64,000 nt of DNA from Labrys monachus. GTDB lineage: Bacteria; Pseudomonadota; Alphaproteobacteria; Rhizobiales; Labraceae. Positions 25,500-34,628 of the stretch are shown here, in pieces. The stretch's first letter is position 1, and each line of letters starts with the position of its first letter. The notes under the pieces were generated by a model. It was not told where the DNA came from. It worked only from the letters and a program-made list of their open reading frames with translations, and ran no database searches. The translations under genes were made by a program, and so were the position numbers. Location: assembly GCF_030814655.1 (NCBI RefSeq), contig NZ_JAUSVK010000001.1:5277001-5341000 (forward strand), given 5' to 3'.

Positions 25500-26479
25500 G
25501 CCCCGGATTTGCCCTGCTTCCGCTCCGCGATCAAGCCCAGATAGTGCTGAACCACAGTCGCGCCCGCGATCGAGGTGATGTCGGCATGGTCATAGGCCGG
25601 CGCGACCTCGACGAGATCGCAGCCGGCGATGTCGAGGAAGCCGAGGCGGCGCAGGATCATCAGCGCCTGGCGCGAGGACGGCCCGCCGGCGACCGGGGTG
25701 CCGGTGCCGGGTGCGAAGGCCGGGTCGAGGCAGTCGATGTCGAAGGTGATATAGGCCTTGGCATCGCCGACGCGGGCGCGGATCCGCTCCACCACCTCGG
25801 CCACCGACAGGGTTTCGAGGTCCTCGCCATAGAGGATCTCGATGCCGCAATCCTCCGGCGCATGGGTGCGGATGCCGATCTGGATCGAGCGCTCGGGCCG
25901 GATGATGCCCTCGCGCACGGCGCGCGCCACGAAGGAGCCGTGGTCGATGCGCCCCTCGTCGTCATGCCAGGTGTCCTGATGGGCGTCGAAATGCACCAGC
26001 GCCATCGGGCCGTGAAGGGCCGCATGCGCCCGCAGCAGCGGCCAGGTGACGTAATGGTCGCCGCCGATCGAGCACAGCAGCGGCCCGGCCTCCAGGATGT
26101 CGCGCGCCTGCGCCTCGATCGCCGCGGGTATCTCGTCATGGCGGGCATAGTCGAAGGAGCAGTCGCCATAGTCGACCACGGCGAGGTGCTCGAACGGATC
26201 GGCCTGGAACGGATATTGCGGATCGCCGTCGAAGATCGCCGAGGCCCGGCGCACGCCCTGCGGCCCGAAGCGGGCGCCCGGGCGGTTGGAGACGGCGGCG
26301 TCGAAGGGAATGCCCCACACCACCACGTCGATGCCGTCGAGGTCGCGCGAGAAGCGGCGGCGCATGAAGGACAGCACGCCGCCATAGGTCGGCTCGGTCG
26401 CGCCGCCCAGGATCTCCTTGCCGAAGACGGCATTGTCGGTCGGGCGCGGGCGCAGTCTGTCTGTGGTCGGGCCGGCCAT
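25496..26479 (-). CDS. speB: agmatinase, ureohydrolase family
   Basis: A 327-residue manganese hydrolase that converts agmatine to putrescine and urea. All ligand motifs are present: [17 protein letters not shown] and [15 protein letters not shown]. The N-terminal [18 protein letters not shown] is typical of agmatinases. Close relatives act on guanidinobutyrate or proclavaminate, so the substrate is probable rather than certain. The four-base overlap with purM is unusual because polyamine and purine genes are not a standard pair; it may reflect simple promoter sharing. Confidence 0.88.
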   Translation of the reverse strand: MAGPTTDRLRPRPTDNAVFGKEILGGATEPTYGGVLSFMRRRFSRDLDGIDVVVWGIPFDAAVSNRPGARFGPQGVRRASAIFDGDPQYPFQADPFEHLAVVDYGDCSFDYARHDEIPAAIEAQARDILEAGPLLCSIGGDHYVTWPLLRAHAALHGPMALVHFDAHQDTWHDDEGRIDHGSFVARAVREGIIRPERSIQIGIRTHAPEDCGIEILYGEDLETLSVAEVVERIRARVGDAKAYITFDIDCLDPAFAPGTGTPVAGGPSSRQALMILRRLGFLDIAGCDLVEVAPAYDHADITSIAGATVVQHYLGLIAERKQGKSGA

Positions 26480-26788
26480 GGATCTCTCCCAGCGTGTTGC
26501 TCGATCAACCCTTTACGGCGAACGGATGACGAAGGAAATGCGCAGGCGGCGAAGTTCTTGCTGGGATAGTCTTGCCGGCTCCGCGAAGCAGCCCCCCACC
26601 TTTATCCTCTCCCCGCAAGCGGGGAGAGGGGACATCGGCGTCGCGGCTGGCTATCGGCGGCGCCATCTCGCCCGGGCCTTTCGAAACTCAACACCGGCCG
26701 CCCCTTCTCCCCGTTCTCACGGGGACTCCGCATTTCCTGCGGAAATGCTCGGGGTAAGGATGAGGGGCTGCACCAGGAACAAGCCTGC
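26480..26788. repeat. gene-free gap with CTCTCCCC/GGGGAGAG palindromes
   Basis: This 309-base gap contains TATCCTCTCCCCGC-AAGC-GGGGAGAGG near 26597-26627 and, about 75 bases on, a related TTCTCCCCGTTCTCACGGGGA arm. A similar sequence is at about 20077-20105 after the phoD-like gene. Such hairpins are common extragenic repeats in Hyphomicrobiales. No gene or riboswitch was seen. Confidence 0.5.
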
Positions 26789-27172
26789 TCATTCCTCCCG
26801 ATACCGGCTCACTTCCACCAGATTGCCGTCGGGGTCGCGGAAATAAACCGAGATCATCGCGCCCCGCGCGCCCTCGCGCGTCACCGGGCCAAGCTCGATC
26901 GCCACGCCGCAGGCCTGCAGATGCGCCTCGACCTCGGCGATCGGCCGGCCGGTGACGAGGCAGAAATCCCCTGCCCCCGGCGTCGGCGCCGCCGCCTTCG
27001 GCTCGAAGCTGTGGCCGGCCTCGTGCAGGTTGATCTTCTGGCTGCCGAAGGCGAGCGCCGTCGGGCGGCCGGGCGCCACGATGCGCCGGAAGCCGAGCAC
27101 GCGCTCGTAGAAGGCGCAGCTCACCTCCAGCGAGCGCACCGTCAGCACGAAATGGTCGATGCCCTCGATCAT
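26789..27172 (-). CDS. VOC family (glyoxalase-like) metalloprotein
   Basis: A 127-residue protein with the two beta-alpha-beta-beta-beta units of the vicinal oxygen chelate fold. It opens with GIDHFVLTVRSLEVSCAFYERVLGF, where the histidine is the first metal ligand. It continues with INLHEAGH (second histidine) and ends with SVYFRDPDGNLVEVSRY, whose glutamate is the usual last ligand. This subgroup includes dioxygenases and thiol-transferase resistance enzymes, and the substrate is not predictable. It probably acts as a cytoplasmic homodimer. It lies 28 bases after the antiporter gene on the same strand. Confidence 0.85.
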   Translation of the reverse strand: MIEGIDHFVLTVRSLEVSCAFYERVLGFRRIVAPGRPTALAFGSQKINLHEAGHSFEPKAAAPTPGAGDFCLVTGRPIAEVEAHLQACGVAIELGPVTREGARGAMISVYFRDPDGNLVEVSRYREE

Positions 27173-27200
27173 CGGCGGTCTCCTGTCATGGCCAAGCGGT

Positions 27201-28841
27201 TCAAACGCTGGTCAGCCTCGCCTCCAGCAGGTCGACCTCGCGGATGAGCGTGCGGAGCCTATCCTGGCCGAGATGGTGGCTGCGGGCCAGCCGGTAGAGC
27301 TCGGCCCGTTCGGCCCGCAGGCCGGCGAGGCGCAGCTCGCGCTCGATCCGTTCGGCCTTGCGCATGAGGGCGGCCTCGTCGCCGCTCTTCGAACGTCCGT
27401 CGATGCGCACGCGATAGGCCTCCATCACCCGGGCGGCGATGTCCGCATAGATGTCCGCGTCGATCTTGCCTTCGCTGATGTCGTGCTGGGCCTGCTCGAT
27501 GGCGTTGATCGCCGCCTGCGCGGCGGCGATGCGCGCCCGGTCCTCCTCCTCCTGATGCGACGGCTCCGGCGGCAGCTCGACGCCTTTCAGCAGGCGCGGC
27601 AACCCCACGCTCGCCGCCGCCAGCGAGACGATGATCACGCCCGCGGCGAGAAAGATGGCAAGGTCGCGCCCCGGGAAGGGCGAGCCGTCCGGCAGCGTGA
27701 GCGGCAGGGTCAGGATGCCCGCCAGCGTCACCGCGCCGCGCACGCCGGCGAGCGAGGTGGCCGCCACCAGCCGCCAGCCGGGCACGAAGACCTTCCGCCC
27801 GCGCCGCGCGGCGCGGAACAGCGTGAACTGCAGCGAGGTCCACCCCCAGACGAAGCGCAGCAGCGCCAGCGCCAGGCTGATGACGACGACATAGAGCACC
27901 AGCCAGACCGGCTCGTGATGGCCGGTATCGTGCACCACCTCGGCGGCGCGCGACACGATCCCCGGCAGCTGCTCGCCCAGCAGGACGAAGATGACGCCGT
28001 TCGCCGCGAACTGCACGGTGTCCCACACGGCGGCCCGCCGCACGCGCGTCACCGCCAGCGCCTGCCCGGTCTGCTCGGCATAGCTCATCGAGATCCCCGC
28101 CGCGACCGCCGCCAAAATGCCCGAGCAATGCAGCTTCTCGGCGATCAGATAGGCGCCGAAGGGGATGAGCAGGCTGATCAGGATCTGCGATCCCGTCTCC
28201 TCGCCGACCCGGCGCGACACCCAGTTCTTGGCAAGCGTGGTCGCCGTGGTGACGGCGACGCCGGTGGCGACGCCGCCGAGCGCCACCCACACGAAGGTCC
28301 CCACCGCCTCGACGGGCGAGAAGGTCCCGGTCATCGCGGCGGCGACGGCGAAGCGCATGCAGACGAGGCCGGAGGCGTCGTTGAGCAGCGATTCGCCTTC
28401 GAGGATATGCATCAGCCGCTTGGGGATCGGCACCCGCGCCGCGATGGCCGACACGGCGATCGGATCGGTCGGCGACAGGATCGCGGCCAGGGCGAAGGCC
28501 ACCGCCAGCGGCATGCCGGGGATCAGCCAGTCCATGAAGAAGCCGAGCCCCAGCACGGTGAAGAACACCAGGCCGAGCGCCAGTTCCAGGATCACCCCCT
28601 TGTCGCGCAGCAGGCCGTCCTTCGGGATGCGCCATCCGTCGAGGAACAGCAGCGGCGGCAGGAAGAGCAGGAAGAAGATCTCCGGCTGCAGCCCGACGCC
28701 GAGATCGCCGATGGCCGACAGCGCCGCGCCGAGCCCGATCTGCACCAGCGGCACCGGCACCGGCGTCGGCGAAAACCGGGCGAGCGCCCCGCTCGCCACC
28801 ACGGCAAGCAACAGCGTCAGGACGACAGCGACCGTTTCCAC
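27201..28841 (-). CDS. Na+/H+ antiporter, CPA1 family
   Basis: A 546-residue inner-membrane exchanger. GTG 28841 is preferred because it follows GAGG and begins with VETVAVVLTLL, the usual start of the family; an ATG at 28883 or an in-frame start at 28919 would add non-membrane residues. About 12 transmembrane helices fill residues 1-400. The ion site motif SPTDPIAVSAIA is near residue 130 and EGESLLNDASGL near 160, with GVRGAVTLAGIL later. The C-terminal 140 residues are a charged cytoplasmic helical domain. It exports sodium in exchange for protons for pH and salt homeostasis. Confidence 0.87.
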   Translation of the reverse strand: METVAVVLTLLLAVVASGALARFSPTPVPVPLVQIGLGAALSAIGDLGVGLQPEIFFLLFLPPLLFLDGWRIPKDGLLRDKGVILELALGLVFFTVLGLGFFMDWLIPGMPLAVAFALAAILSPTDPIAVSAIAARVPIPKRLMHILEGESLLNDASGLVCMRFAVAAAMTGTFSPVEAVGTFVWVALGGVATGVAVTTATTLAKNWVSRRVGEETGSQILISLLIPFGAYLIAEKLHCSGILAAVAAGISMSYAEQTGQALAVTRVRRAAVWDTVQFAANGVIFVLLGEQLPGIVSRAAEVVHDTGHHEPVWLVLYVVVISLALALLRFVWGWTSLQFTLFRAARRGRKVFVPGWRLVAATSLAGVRGAVTLAGILTLPLTLPDGSPFPGRDLAIFLAAGVIIVSLAAASVGLPRLLKGVELPPEPSHQEEEDRARIAAAQAAINAIEQAQHDISEGKIDADIYADIAARVMEAYRVRIDGRSKSGDEAALMRKAERIERELRLAGLRAERAELYRLARSHHLGQDRLRTLIREVDLLEARLTSV

Positions 28842-29353
28842 GCACAACCTCGGTTCGGGAATCACAAGCTTCGCGCGCAGCATAGCCGAGCAGGAGCGAG
28901 GTGGCCGCCCCTGCGACATTCGGGATGGGGTGCGCGCGCGGCGGGCTTCGCGGGAGGAGGAAGGGCGACGACAGCCGCCGAGAGCCCTGTCGGCGGCCCG
29001 CTACCCGGCGAGCGACGTCGTAGGGCCTATCGGGAACGACGCCACGAGCCAGAGGCTGGATATTGCGACTACGTAAAGTACGGGGGATTGTTGAATGAAT
29101 GCACTATGAACGCACCGGAGATGCAAACGGTGCTTTCCGTTAACCACAGATATTGTATATTCCGCTCGCGGATTCACGAAAGCTCGGTGAGCATCGATTT
29201 TTTACAGAAAAGGCGGGCCGCCGTCGGGCGAATAATCTAATGAATATTCCCCATCAATTCGCGTGTAAATAAACGTAATATATCTCCGCAGGTGCCGGAT
29301 GTAATATTTACCCTCAGATATTCGTAGCGTTCATCGACAGCGGAATTTAAAAT
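28842..29353. other. gene-free gap with an abrupt GC-to-AT change
   Basis: The first 200 bases are GC-rich like the core genes. From about 29060 the sequence becomes AT-rich and stays so into the gene at 29354. No convincing gene, RNA or repeat was found. The change marks the left side of what is probably acquired DNA. Short AT-rich promoter-like boxes occur just before 29354 but none is clear. Confidence 0.5.
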
Positions 29354-30049
29354 ATGTCGAAATTTTATTATGATCATGTTGAAAACGAACTGCTGCATGA
29401 CGAGATTTGGGCGGATGCGAGGGCTCATTTCTCTTCGAAGAACGCCATCTTGTTGACAAGAGAAATTTCAAACGAGATGAATTTCCATATGTTATTCGAC
29501 CTGAGACTAACGTTTGGGCCGGATCATTATGAGCTTTATCTCGCGATACCAAAATCGGATCGAAGAAACATCGCGATTCCTTTTGACCTGGCGGATCACG
29601 GCCAAATCAAAATAAATAATTTTTCTATTCAAAATACAGTCGAGGATTTTATAAATAAAAATCTATCTGGAAAAATATATATGTTCTCATGCGACAGGAA
29701 TATCTGCAATTCTGTAGCAAGTGAATCTTTTTCGTACGACGATCTTCTCAGTATTTCTCTTACAAACTTGAATACTCCGATAATTATTTTTGATGATACC
29801 TTGTCGATAGCTGCATTTTTTCATTTTGATTTCAATGTAACTATAATCAGTTTGCCGCGGGGTTCCCGCGTGCTTCTGGGCGGCGCCGAGGATGCATGGT
29901 GGAGACGGTATTTCATCGATCATTTCCGCGACGCGGCATACGGAGGAGAAGTACACGTGCGTGGAATTATCGAGAATTATTTTTTCCCTCTCGGGTTGGC
30001 CACCGCGGCAACGTCAGCGGACATCACAGCTGCTCAGGCAACGTCTTGA
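29354..30049 (+). CDS. AT-rich orphan gene, function unknown
   Basis: A 231-residue protein with strikingly AT-rich codons (AAT, ATA, TTT, AAA) through most of its length, unlike every neighbour. No known motif was recognised. It is mostly soluble, with beta-strand-like stretches (HMLFDLRLTFGPDHYELYLAIP, NTPIIIFDDTLSIAAFFHF) and acidic and aromatic residues. The last 60 codons become GC-rich, so the end may have been joined to local sequence. No signal peptide or membrane helix is evident. It is followed 75 bases later by a second unknown gene that an IS630 element has split. The pair may be a transferred cassette; the role is open. Confidence 0.6.
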   Translation: MSKFYYDHVENELLHDEIWADARAHFSSKNAILLTREISNEMNFHMLFDLRLTFGPDHYELYLAIPKSDRRNIAIPFDLADHGQIKINNFSIQNTVEDFINKNLSGKIYMFSCDRNICNSVASESFSYDDLLSISLTNLNTPIIIFDDTLSIAAFFHFDFNVTIISLPRGSRVLLGGAEDAWWRRYFIDHFRDAAYGGEVHVRGIIENYFFPLGLATAATSADITAAQATS

Positions 30050-30253
30050 CTATGAAGATATTGCATTTGATGCGAGTGCAGTCGACGCGCTCGCACCGTC
30101 ACGGCGTGAGCATTGGGGAGAGGAATGTGCAAGTTTGATGGTTCAGAGCCCGAGTACCGGACATTCAACAATGTCGTGTTCGGCTCCATGTTGCCGCAGA
30201 CCGTCAAACTGTCAGGCGCCTCGCTGCGTGAACTGAGTGGCAACAAAATTCTA

Positions 30254-31311
30254 GAGCGGAATTTGTCTGAGTGGAATCGGAAGGGATTCCACTGGATGGC
30301 TTAGTGTGATTCATAGGTTTCCGGGCTATTCCGGAGATGAAGCATGACGAAGCGTGGTGAAGCCTATTCGCAGGATTTGCGAGATCGTGTGCTTGGGGCG
30401 CTGGATAGCGGGATGTCGGCGAGCACAATCGCACCAATCTTCAGGGTGAGTGTGTCCTACATCTACAAGGCGGCCGCGCGGCGGCGCGCGACGGGGGAGG
30501 TCAGTGCCCGCCCCCAGCGCAATCATGTTCCGCTCAAGCTTGCCAAGCATGAAGAGGTTCTGCGGGCCAAGGTCGCGGCTGATCCGGATGCGCGTGTCGC
30601 GGATCTGCGGGCCTGGGCGGAGGAAGAATTGGGGGTCAGCATCAGCCATGCCCCGATGTGGCATATGCTCAAGCGGCTTGGGCTGACATATAAAAAAAGA
30701 CGATCCACGCCAGCGAGCAAAAACGCCCCGATGTCGCGGCCGCTCGCCGCAAATGGCACAGCAACCAAATCTGGCTGAGGCCCTCGCGTCTGGTCTTCAT
30801 TGACGAGACCTGGGCCTCGACCGCGATGGCGCGCCACTACGGCAGGTGCAAGCGCGGACAGCGCCTGATCGACTACGTGCCGCATGGCCATTGGAAAACC
30901 ACGACCTTCATTGGCGCTCTGCGCAGCGGGGGATTGACAGCTCCCTGCGTGCTCGACGGCCCAGTCAACGGCGATTGCTTCAAGGCCTATGTCGCGCAGA
31001 TCCTCGTTCCCACCCTCAATTACGGCGATATCGTCATCATGGACAATCTGAGCAGCCACAAAGTCCCGGGTGTGCGCCAAGCCATCGAGGCCGCAGGGGC
31101 GGAACTGCTTTACTTGCCCGCCTACTCCCCCGATCTCAATCCGATCGAGAACCTCTTCGCAAAGCTCAAAGCTCTCCTGCGCGCGGCTGCAACCCGATCC
31201 ATCCACGATCTCTGGGACGAAATCGCCAAAACTCTCCCGCGCTTCTCCCCGTCCGAATGCAGAAATTACTTCTCTAATGCTGGATATTCTACAGTCTGAA
31301 CAATTTCGCTC
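30254..31311 (+). mobile_element. IS630 family insertion sequence
   Basis: A complete element of 1058 bases. The left end GAGCGGAATTTGTCTGA (30254-30270) and the reverse complement of the right end, GAGCGAAATTGTTCAGA (31295-31311), match at 13 of 17 positions. TA at 30252-30253 and TA at 31312-31313 are the duplicated target typical of IS630/Tc1-mariner elements. One transposase in two overlapping frames fills it. The transposase stop lies inside the right terminal repeat. The insertion interrupts a gene of unknown function. Confidence 0.88.
30344..31299 (+). CDS. IS630 transposase, two frames joined by -1 frameshift
   Basis: The first frame (30344-30778) encodes the helix-turn-helix DNA-binding part (SQDLRDRVLGALDSGMSASTIAPIFRVS). 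The second, in the -1 frame, ends at 31299 and encodes the DDE catalytic domain: FIDETWAS (first Asp), MDNLSSHK (second Asp) and LNPIENLFAKLK (Glu). A run of seven A at 30692-30698 is the likely slippage site. After it, the -1 frame reads straight into KTIHASEQKRPDVAAARRKW, the normal IS630 continuation. The element therefore looks active in principle rather than decayed. It cuts and pastes at TA dinucleotides. Confidence 0.85.
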
Positions 31312-31920
31312 TAGCCGATCCTCCTTTCGAAACGGGCCTTACTCGCCAGGTGGCGGATGCCTGGGTCGTACCTGTGTCACGGTTGACCTGCACCCAAGTC
31401 ACCATGTTGGTTGTCCAGAAATTCGGGTTGAAATGGCTTGCAAAGCCGGTCGCAGTCTTTGTGCGCACCAATCCAACTGTCGAATGCCGCTATTACCCTG
31501 GGGACCTCACCTTCGCGGCGCTGACGGCGCATGCCGAGCTGCTGCAGCATGCGCCGGAAGAAACCAAAGCGTGGCTCAAGGGAGACTTCGATTGGGTGCC
31601 AAAGACGTACGGGTTCACCAGGCACTTCACGGAGGAAGCCCTCGCGTTGCTGGCTGAAGCGCGTCGTCTCGCACGCCTGCGACAATATCGGCTGCCCTCG
31701 CGACGGAGATTGAAGGATGCCCGGTAGAGGCGGCGGCCATGCCCCGGGCAGTGAAGGCGGCGGCGCGCACGGCTTCGGAGAGGAGGAAGGCGGCCATGGC
31801 ACGGCGACAGGCCGGCCGGGCAGACTTACGGCCATCTACACTGGTCGCTGACCGACTCGTATATCGCCCGCGCGGGCGTCCCGCCACTATGCGCTGCGAT
31901 AAGAGGAAGAGGCGCATTTT

Positions 31921-32012
31921 TGTCATACCCGGGCTTGTCCCGGGTATCCAGACTTCGTCCGGCATGAGGCAAGCGGCCCGGCTGGATTGCCGGGACAAGC
32001 CCGGCAATGACA
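31921..32012. repeat. inverted repeat TGTCATACCCGGGC...GCCCGGCAATGACA
   Basis: Two arms, each a small palindrome (CCCGGGCTTGTCCCGGG and GCCGGGACAAGCCCGGC), face each other with TGTCAT and ATGACA at the outer ends. This is a common extragenic element type in Hyphomicrobiales. Confidence 0.7.
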
Positions 32013-33152
32013 ATCCTGAACCGGTATAGGCCAAAAAGCGCTTCATCTCGGCGCATGGAGCGGGACGTCCGCGCCAATGGATCGCGTTCGGCATGGACAC
32101 GGGGATCGGGCGAGCAGAGCTTCCCAACAGACTGCTGGCAGCGCCTGACGCGATCCATCAGGCAGCGCAGTCGATAAGAACAAAACAAGCACAAACCTTG
32201 ACATCCTCCCTTCGCCATGGCCTACTTTCCCTCGGAACGAAGCGCGGCGGGGCCAAGGTTCGCGATACCGCCCCGTGCCTTCCACCCACTCCGGCCGATC
32301 CCGGTTTATGCCTGCGGCGCGCCAGCCGCATCGAGGTGCTTGTCCAATTTCGTCCTGGCTTGGAAACCAAGGACGGGGCCGGCGCCGGGAGGGATCGCTG
32401 CAGACCGCCCCATTGCTCTCACGGGCGATGCCGGGACCGCCGACATCCGGTAGCGCCGGGTGTGCGATCACCCGGCCGTCAGGTCTGCACACGGGGCTCG
32501 ATGAGGAACCTGCCGGGATCGGGCCGCCTTCGGGCCTGCCCTCGATCCCGCGCGAGACAGGAGAGACGCCGGCCGCCCGCCGAACCGTCCGAAAGGATGG
32601 GATGGCGGCATGTCCAGGCCGGATCGCCTTGTCGGACGCCGGCGGCCGGCAAACCCGGCCCGCAGCGTCCGCGGCCGCAGCAGCACGGGGACCCGGCTGC
32701 CCGGCCGGCGGGGTGCGGCGAAGACATAAGCCGTCCGCCAAGGCCCCTGTCCCGCCGTTCCGTGGGTGAGGCTTGCGCGTCCCGACTGGCTTCCCTGGCC
32801 CGGAAGCCGTGTTGGGATGTGTGGCCTGTCCGGCGTGGCTGGCAAGGGAGGGAACCGTGCCCTCCGGCGCCGGCGATGCCTCCCGTCCGGCAATCCGGTT
32901 CAGGCCGAAGGCTTGATCCGGATCGATGGGAAAGAGCCGGGCTTCGGCGCGTTGCCTGTTGGCGCGCCCGGCCCGGCGGGAAAGGGGCGACGGCGGCCTT
33001 GCACAACATGCGAGGCCCGCTTCCTCACGACCACCGATACACACTGCACCACGGCTGACACCAGACCAGCCGTCGTCGCCCCGATCTTCCCTTGCACAAT
33101 CCGGTCCGATCAGGGCGCGGCGATGAAGACGCGTGCCTGCAGAGCCATCACC

Positions 33153-33284
33153 GTCATCCCGTGCGCACGGCACCCCGCAGGGGTGCGGTGCAGACACGGG
33201 ACCGCGTGCAGGATGAGGTTCCTTCTGCACGCGATCCCGGATCTGCGATGCGTCACTGACGTGCCGCATCGCGTCCGGGATGAC
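33153..33284. repeat. GTCATCCC...GGGATGAC bounded repeat
   Basis: A 132-base segment starts with GTCATCCC and ends with GGGATGAC, with internal hairpins such as GCACCCCGCAGGGGTGC. It resembles the extragenic element at 31921-32012 in its outer ends but not in its core. Confidence 0.5.
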
Positions 33285-33315
33285 ACACCCGCGCTGTCGC
33301 CGCCGGTTCGGCGCT

Positions 33316-33490
33316 CTTCCCTGGGAGCGCGGGCGTCTCGCCCGCTCTTGCCGACCCCAAGTGCAACGCCTCAATCGGCGAGCGCGGCGTTTCCAGAGCG
33401 GGCGAGACGCCCGCTCTTGCCAACCCCAAGCGCAACGTTTCAACCTTCGAGCGTCACGTTTCCAGGGCGGACGGGACGTCCGCGCACCCG
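33316..33490. repeat. tandem REP-like units
   Basis: About two and a half units of a 70-base repeat: GCGGGCGTCTCGCCCGCTCTTGCC, then a CCCCAAGYGCAACGYYTCAA linker, then GGGCGAGACGCCCGCTCTTG, the linker again, and finally GGCGGACGGGACGTCCGCG. The cores belong to the family seen at 6.3, 18.3 and 58.85 kb. The array lies directly before the rpsI terminator. Confidence 0.7.
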
Positions 33491-33510
33491 GGAGGGGCGA
33501 GCCCATACGA

Positions 33511-33536
33511 AAGGGGCCGGCAAAAGCCGGCCCCTT
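33511..33536 (-). terminator. intrinsic terminator of rplM-rpsI
   Basis: GGGGCCGGC-AAAA-GCCGGCCCC is a perfect nine-base stem, 29 bases after the rpsI stop. Read on the minus strand it is followed by CCTTT, and on the plus strand by TT, so it may work in both directions. Confidence 0.8.
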
Positions 33537-33564
33537 GTAAAGTCTCGTCGATCCGAAAGCGAAC

Positions 33565-34041
33565 TTAGCGCTTCGAGAACTGGAAGGAGCGGCGGGCCTT
33601 GGCGCGGCCGTACTTCTTGCGCTCGACGACGCGGCTGTCGCGGGTGAGGAAGCCTTCCTTCTTCAGCGGCGTGCGCAATTCCGGCTCGAAATAGGTGAGA
33701 GCCTTGGAAATGCCGTGGCGCACCGCGCCGGCCTGGCCGGAGAGGCCGCCGCCGGCGACCGTGACGACGACGTCATACTGGCCGGTGCGGTTGGCGACGG
33801 TGAGCGGCTGCTGGATCAGCATGCGCAGCACCGGGCGGGCGAAATAGACGTCGAGCTCGCGGTCGTTGACGATGATCTTGCCGGGGCCCGGCTTGATCCA
33901 GACACGCGCGATGGCGTTCTTGCGCTTGCCGGTCGCATAGGCGCGGCCATGGGCGTCCAGCTTCTGGACGTGACGGGGTGCCTCGACGGCACCGCTCACG
34001 GCGTCGCCGAGCGACTGGAGCGAATTGAGCGTATCGGCCAT
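33565..34041 (-). CDS. rpsI: 30S ribosomal protein S9
   Basis: A 158-residue protein. The conserved core starts at [25 protein letters not shown] and ends with the RNA-reaching tail [17 protein letters not shown], whose last residues contact P-site tRNA. The 30-residue acidic N-terminal extension is normal for alphaproteobacterial S9. It lies 4 bases after rplM on the same strand, the standard L13-S9 operon. Confidence 0.98.
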   Translation of the reverse strand: MADTLNSLQSLGDAVSGAVEAPRHVQKLDAHGRAYATGKRKNAIARVWIKPGPGKIIVNDRELDVYFARPVLRMLIQQPLTVANRTGQYDVVVTVAGGGLSGQAGAVRHGISKALTYFEPELRTPLKKEGFLTRDSRVVERKKYGRAKARRSFQFSKR

Positions 34042-34045
34042 CGGA

Positions 34046-34507
34046 TCAGACCTTCACATTCTTGGCGTTCATGGCGCCGACGTCGAGCGGCTCGGGCTGC
34101 TGGGCCTCGTGCGGATGCTCGGCGCCCTTGTAGACGCGCAGGTTGAGCATCTGCTTGCGGCCGAGCGGGCCGCGCGGCACCATGCGCTCCACCGCCTTCT
34201 CGACGATGCGCTCGGGGAAACGGCCTTCCAGGATGAACTTGGCGGACCGTTCCTTGATACCGCCCGGATGGCCGGTGTGGTGATAATAGACCTTCTGATT
34301 GCGCTTGCGGCCGGTGAACACCACCTGCTCCGCATTGATGACAATCACGTTGTCGCCGCAGTCGAGATGGGGCGTGTAGGTCGGCTTGTGCTTGCCGCGC
34401 AGACGCATGGCGATCACCGAAGCAAGGCGGCCCACGACGAGGCCCTTCGCATCGATGACGATCCATTTCTTCTCGATATCGGCGGTCTTGAGCGTAAAGG
34501 TGGACAT
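34046..34507 (-). CDS. rplM: 50S ribosomal protein L13
   Basis: A 153-residue protein starting at ATG 34507. Upstream in-frame codons lie in the promoter and leader and are not used. Core motifs are [45 protein letters not shown] and [20 protein letters not shown]. The 58-codon upstream extension also contains the promoter at 34629-34657, confirming the short form. Confidence 0.97.
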   Translation of the reverse strand: MSTFTLKTADIEKKWIVIDAKGLVVGRLASVIAMRLRGKHKPTYTPHLDCGDNVIVINAEQVVFTGRKRNQKVYYHHTGHPGGIKERSAKFILEGRFPERIVEKAVERMVPRGPLGRKQMLNLRVYKGAEHPHEAQQPEPLDVGAMNAKNVKV

Positions 34508-34628
34508 GGTCTCGCCTGAAGTTGCGCTGTCGATCCGACGGTTGAAAAAACGACCAGACAGCCGGGGCACGGCCGCTGGCGACCGCACCCGCTGGACGAT
34601 GAATGCCATCGACTGCCGAGTTGACGCG

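Larger units (their letters stand above)
30125..31727 (+). pseudogene. unknown gene split by an IS630 insertion
   Basis: The 5' piece (30125-30253, ATG after GGAGAGGA) and the 3' piece (31314-31727, ending TAG) are in the same frame once the IS and one TA copy are removed, restoring a 180-residue frame. The junction reads ...GNKIL then ADPPFETG... The product is soluble, with a VTMLVVQKFGLKW strand and a CRYYPGDLTFAALTAHAELLQ segment. No family was recognised with confidence. A GTG at 31350 could restart translation of the 3' part. Its composition is closer to the core genome than that of the AT-rich gene before it. Confidence 0.6.
31728..33510. other. 1.8-kb gene-free, repeat-rich, GC-rich segment
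   Basis: No frame here has credible protein character: the long open frames on both strands are low-complexity Arg/Pro/Ala/Gly sequence. What can be seen are three kinds of palindromic repeat (31921-32012, 33153-33284, 33316-33490), a partial REP-like arm near 32056, and CTTGACATCCTCCC at 32197-32210. That 14-mer resembles the end of IS200/IS605-type elements on the minus strand. The middle (32.2-33.1 kb) is rich in short stems but gives no recognisable RNA. Confidence 0.55.

Noticed and set aside
32043-33506. A 487-codon open frame on the minus strand
   Set aside because: Its residues are low-complexity Arg/Pro/Ala/Gly with no domain, it runs through several palindromic repeats, and the GC-rich DNA leaves stops rare in every frame.
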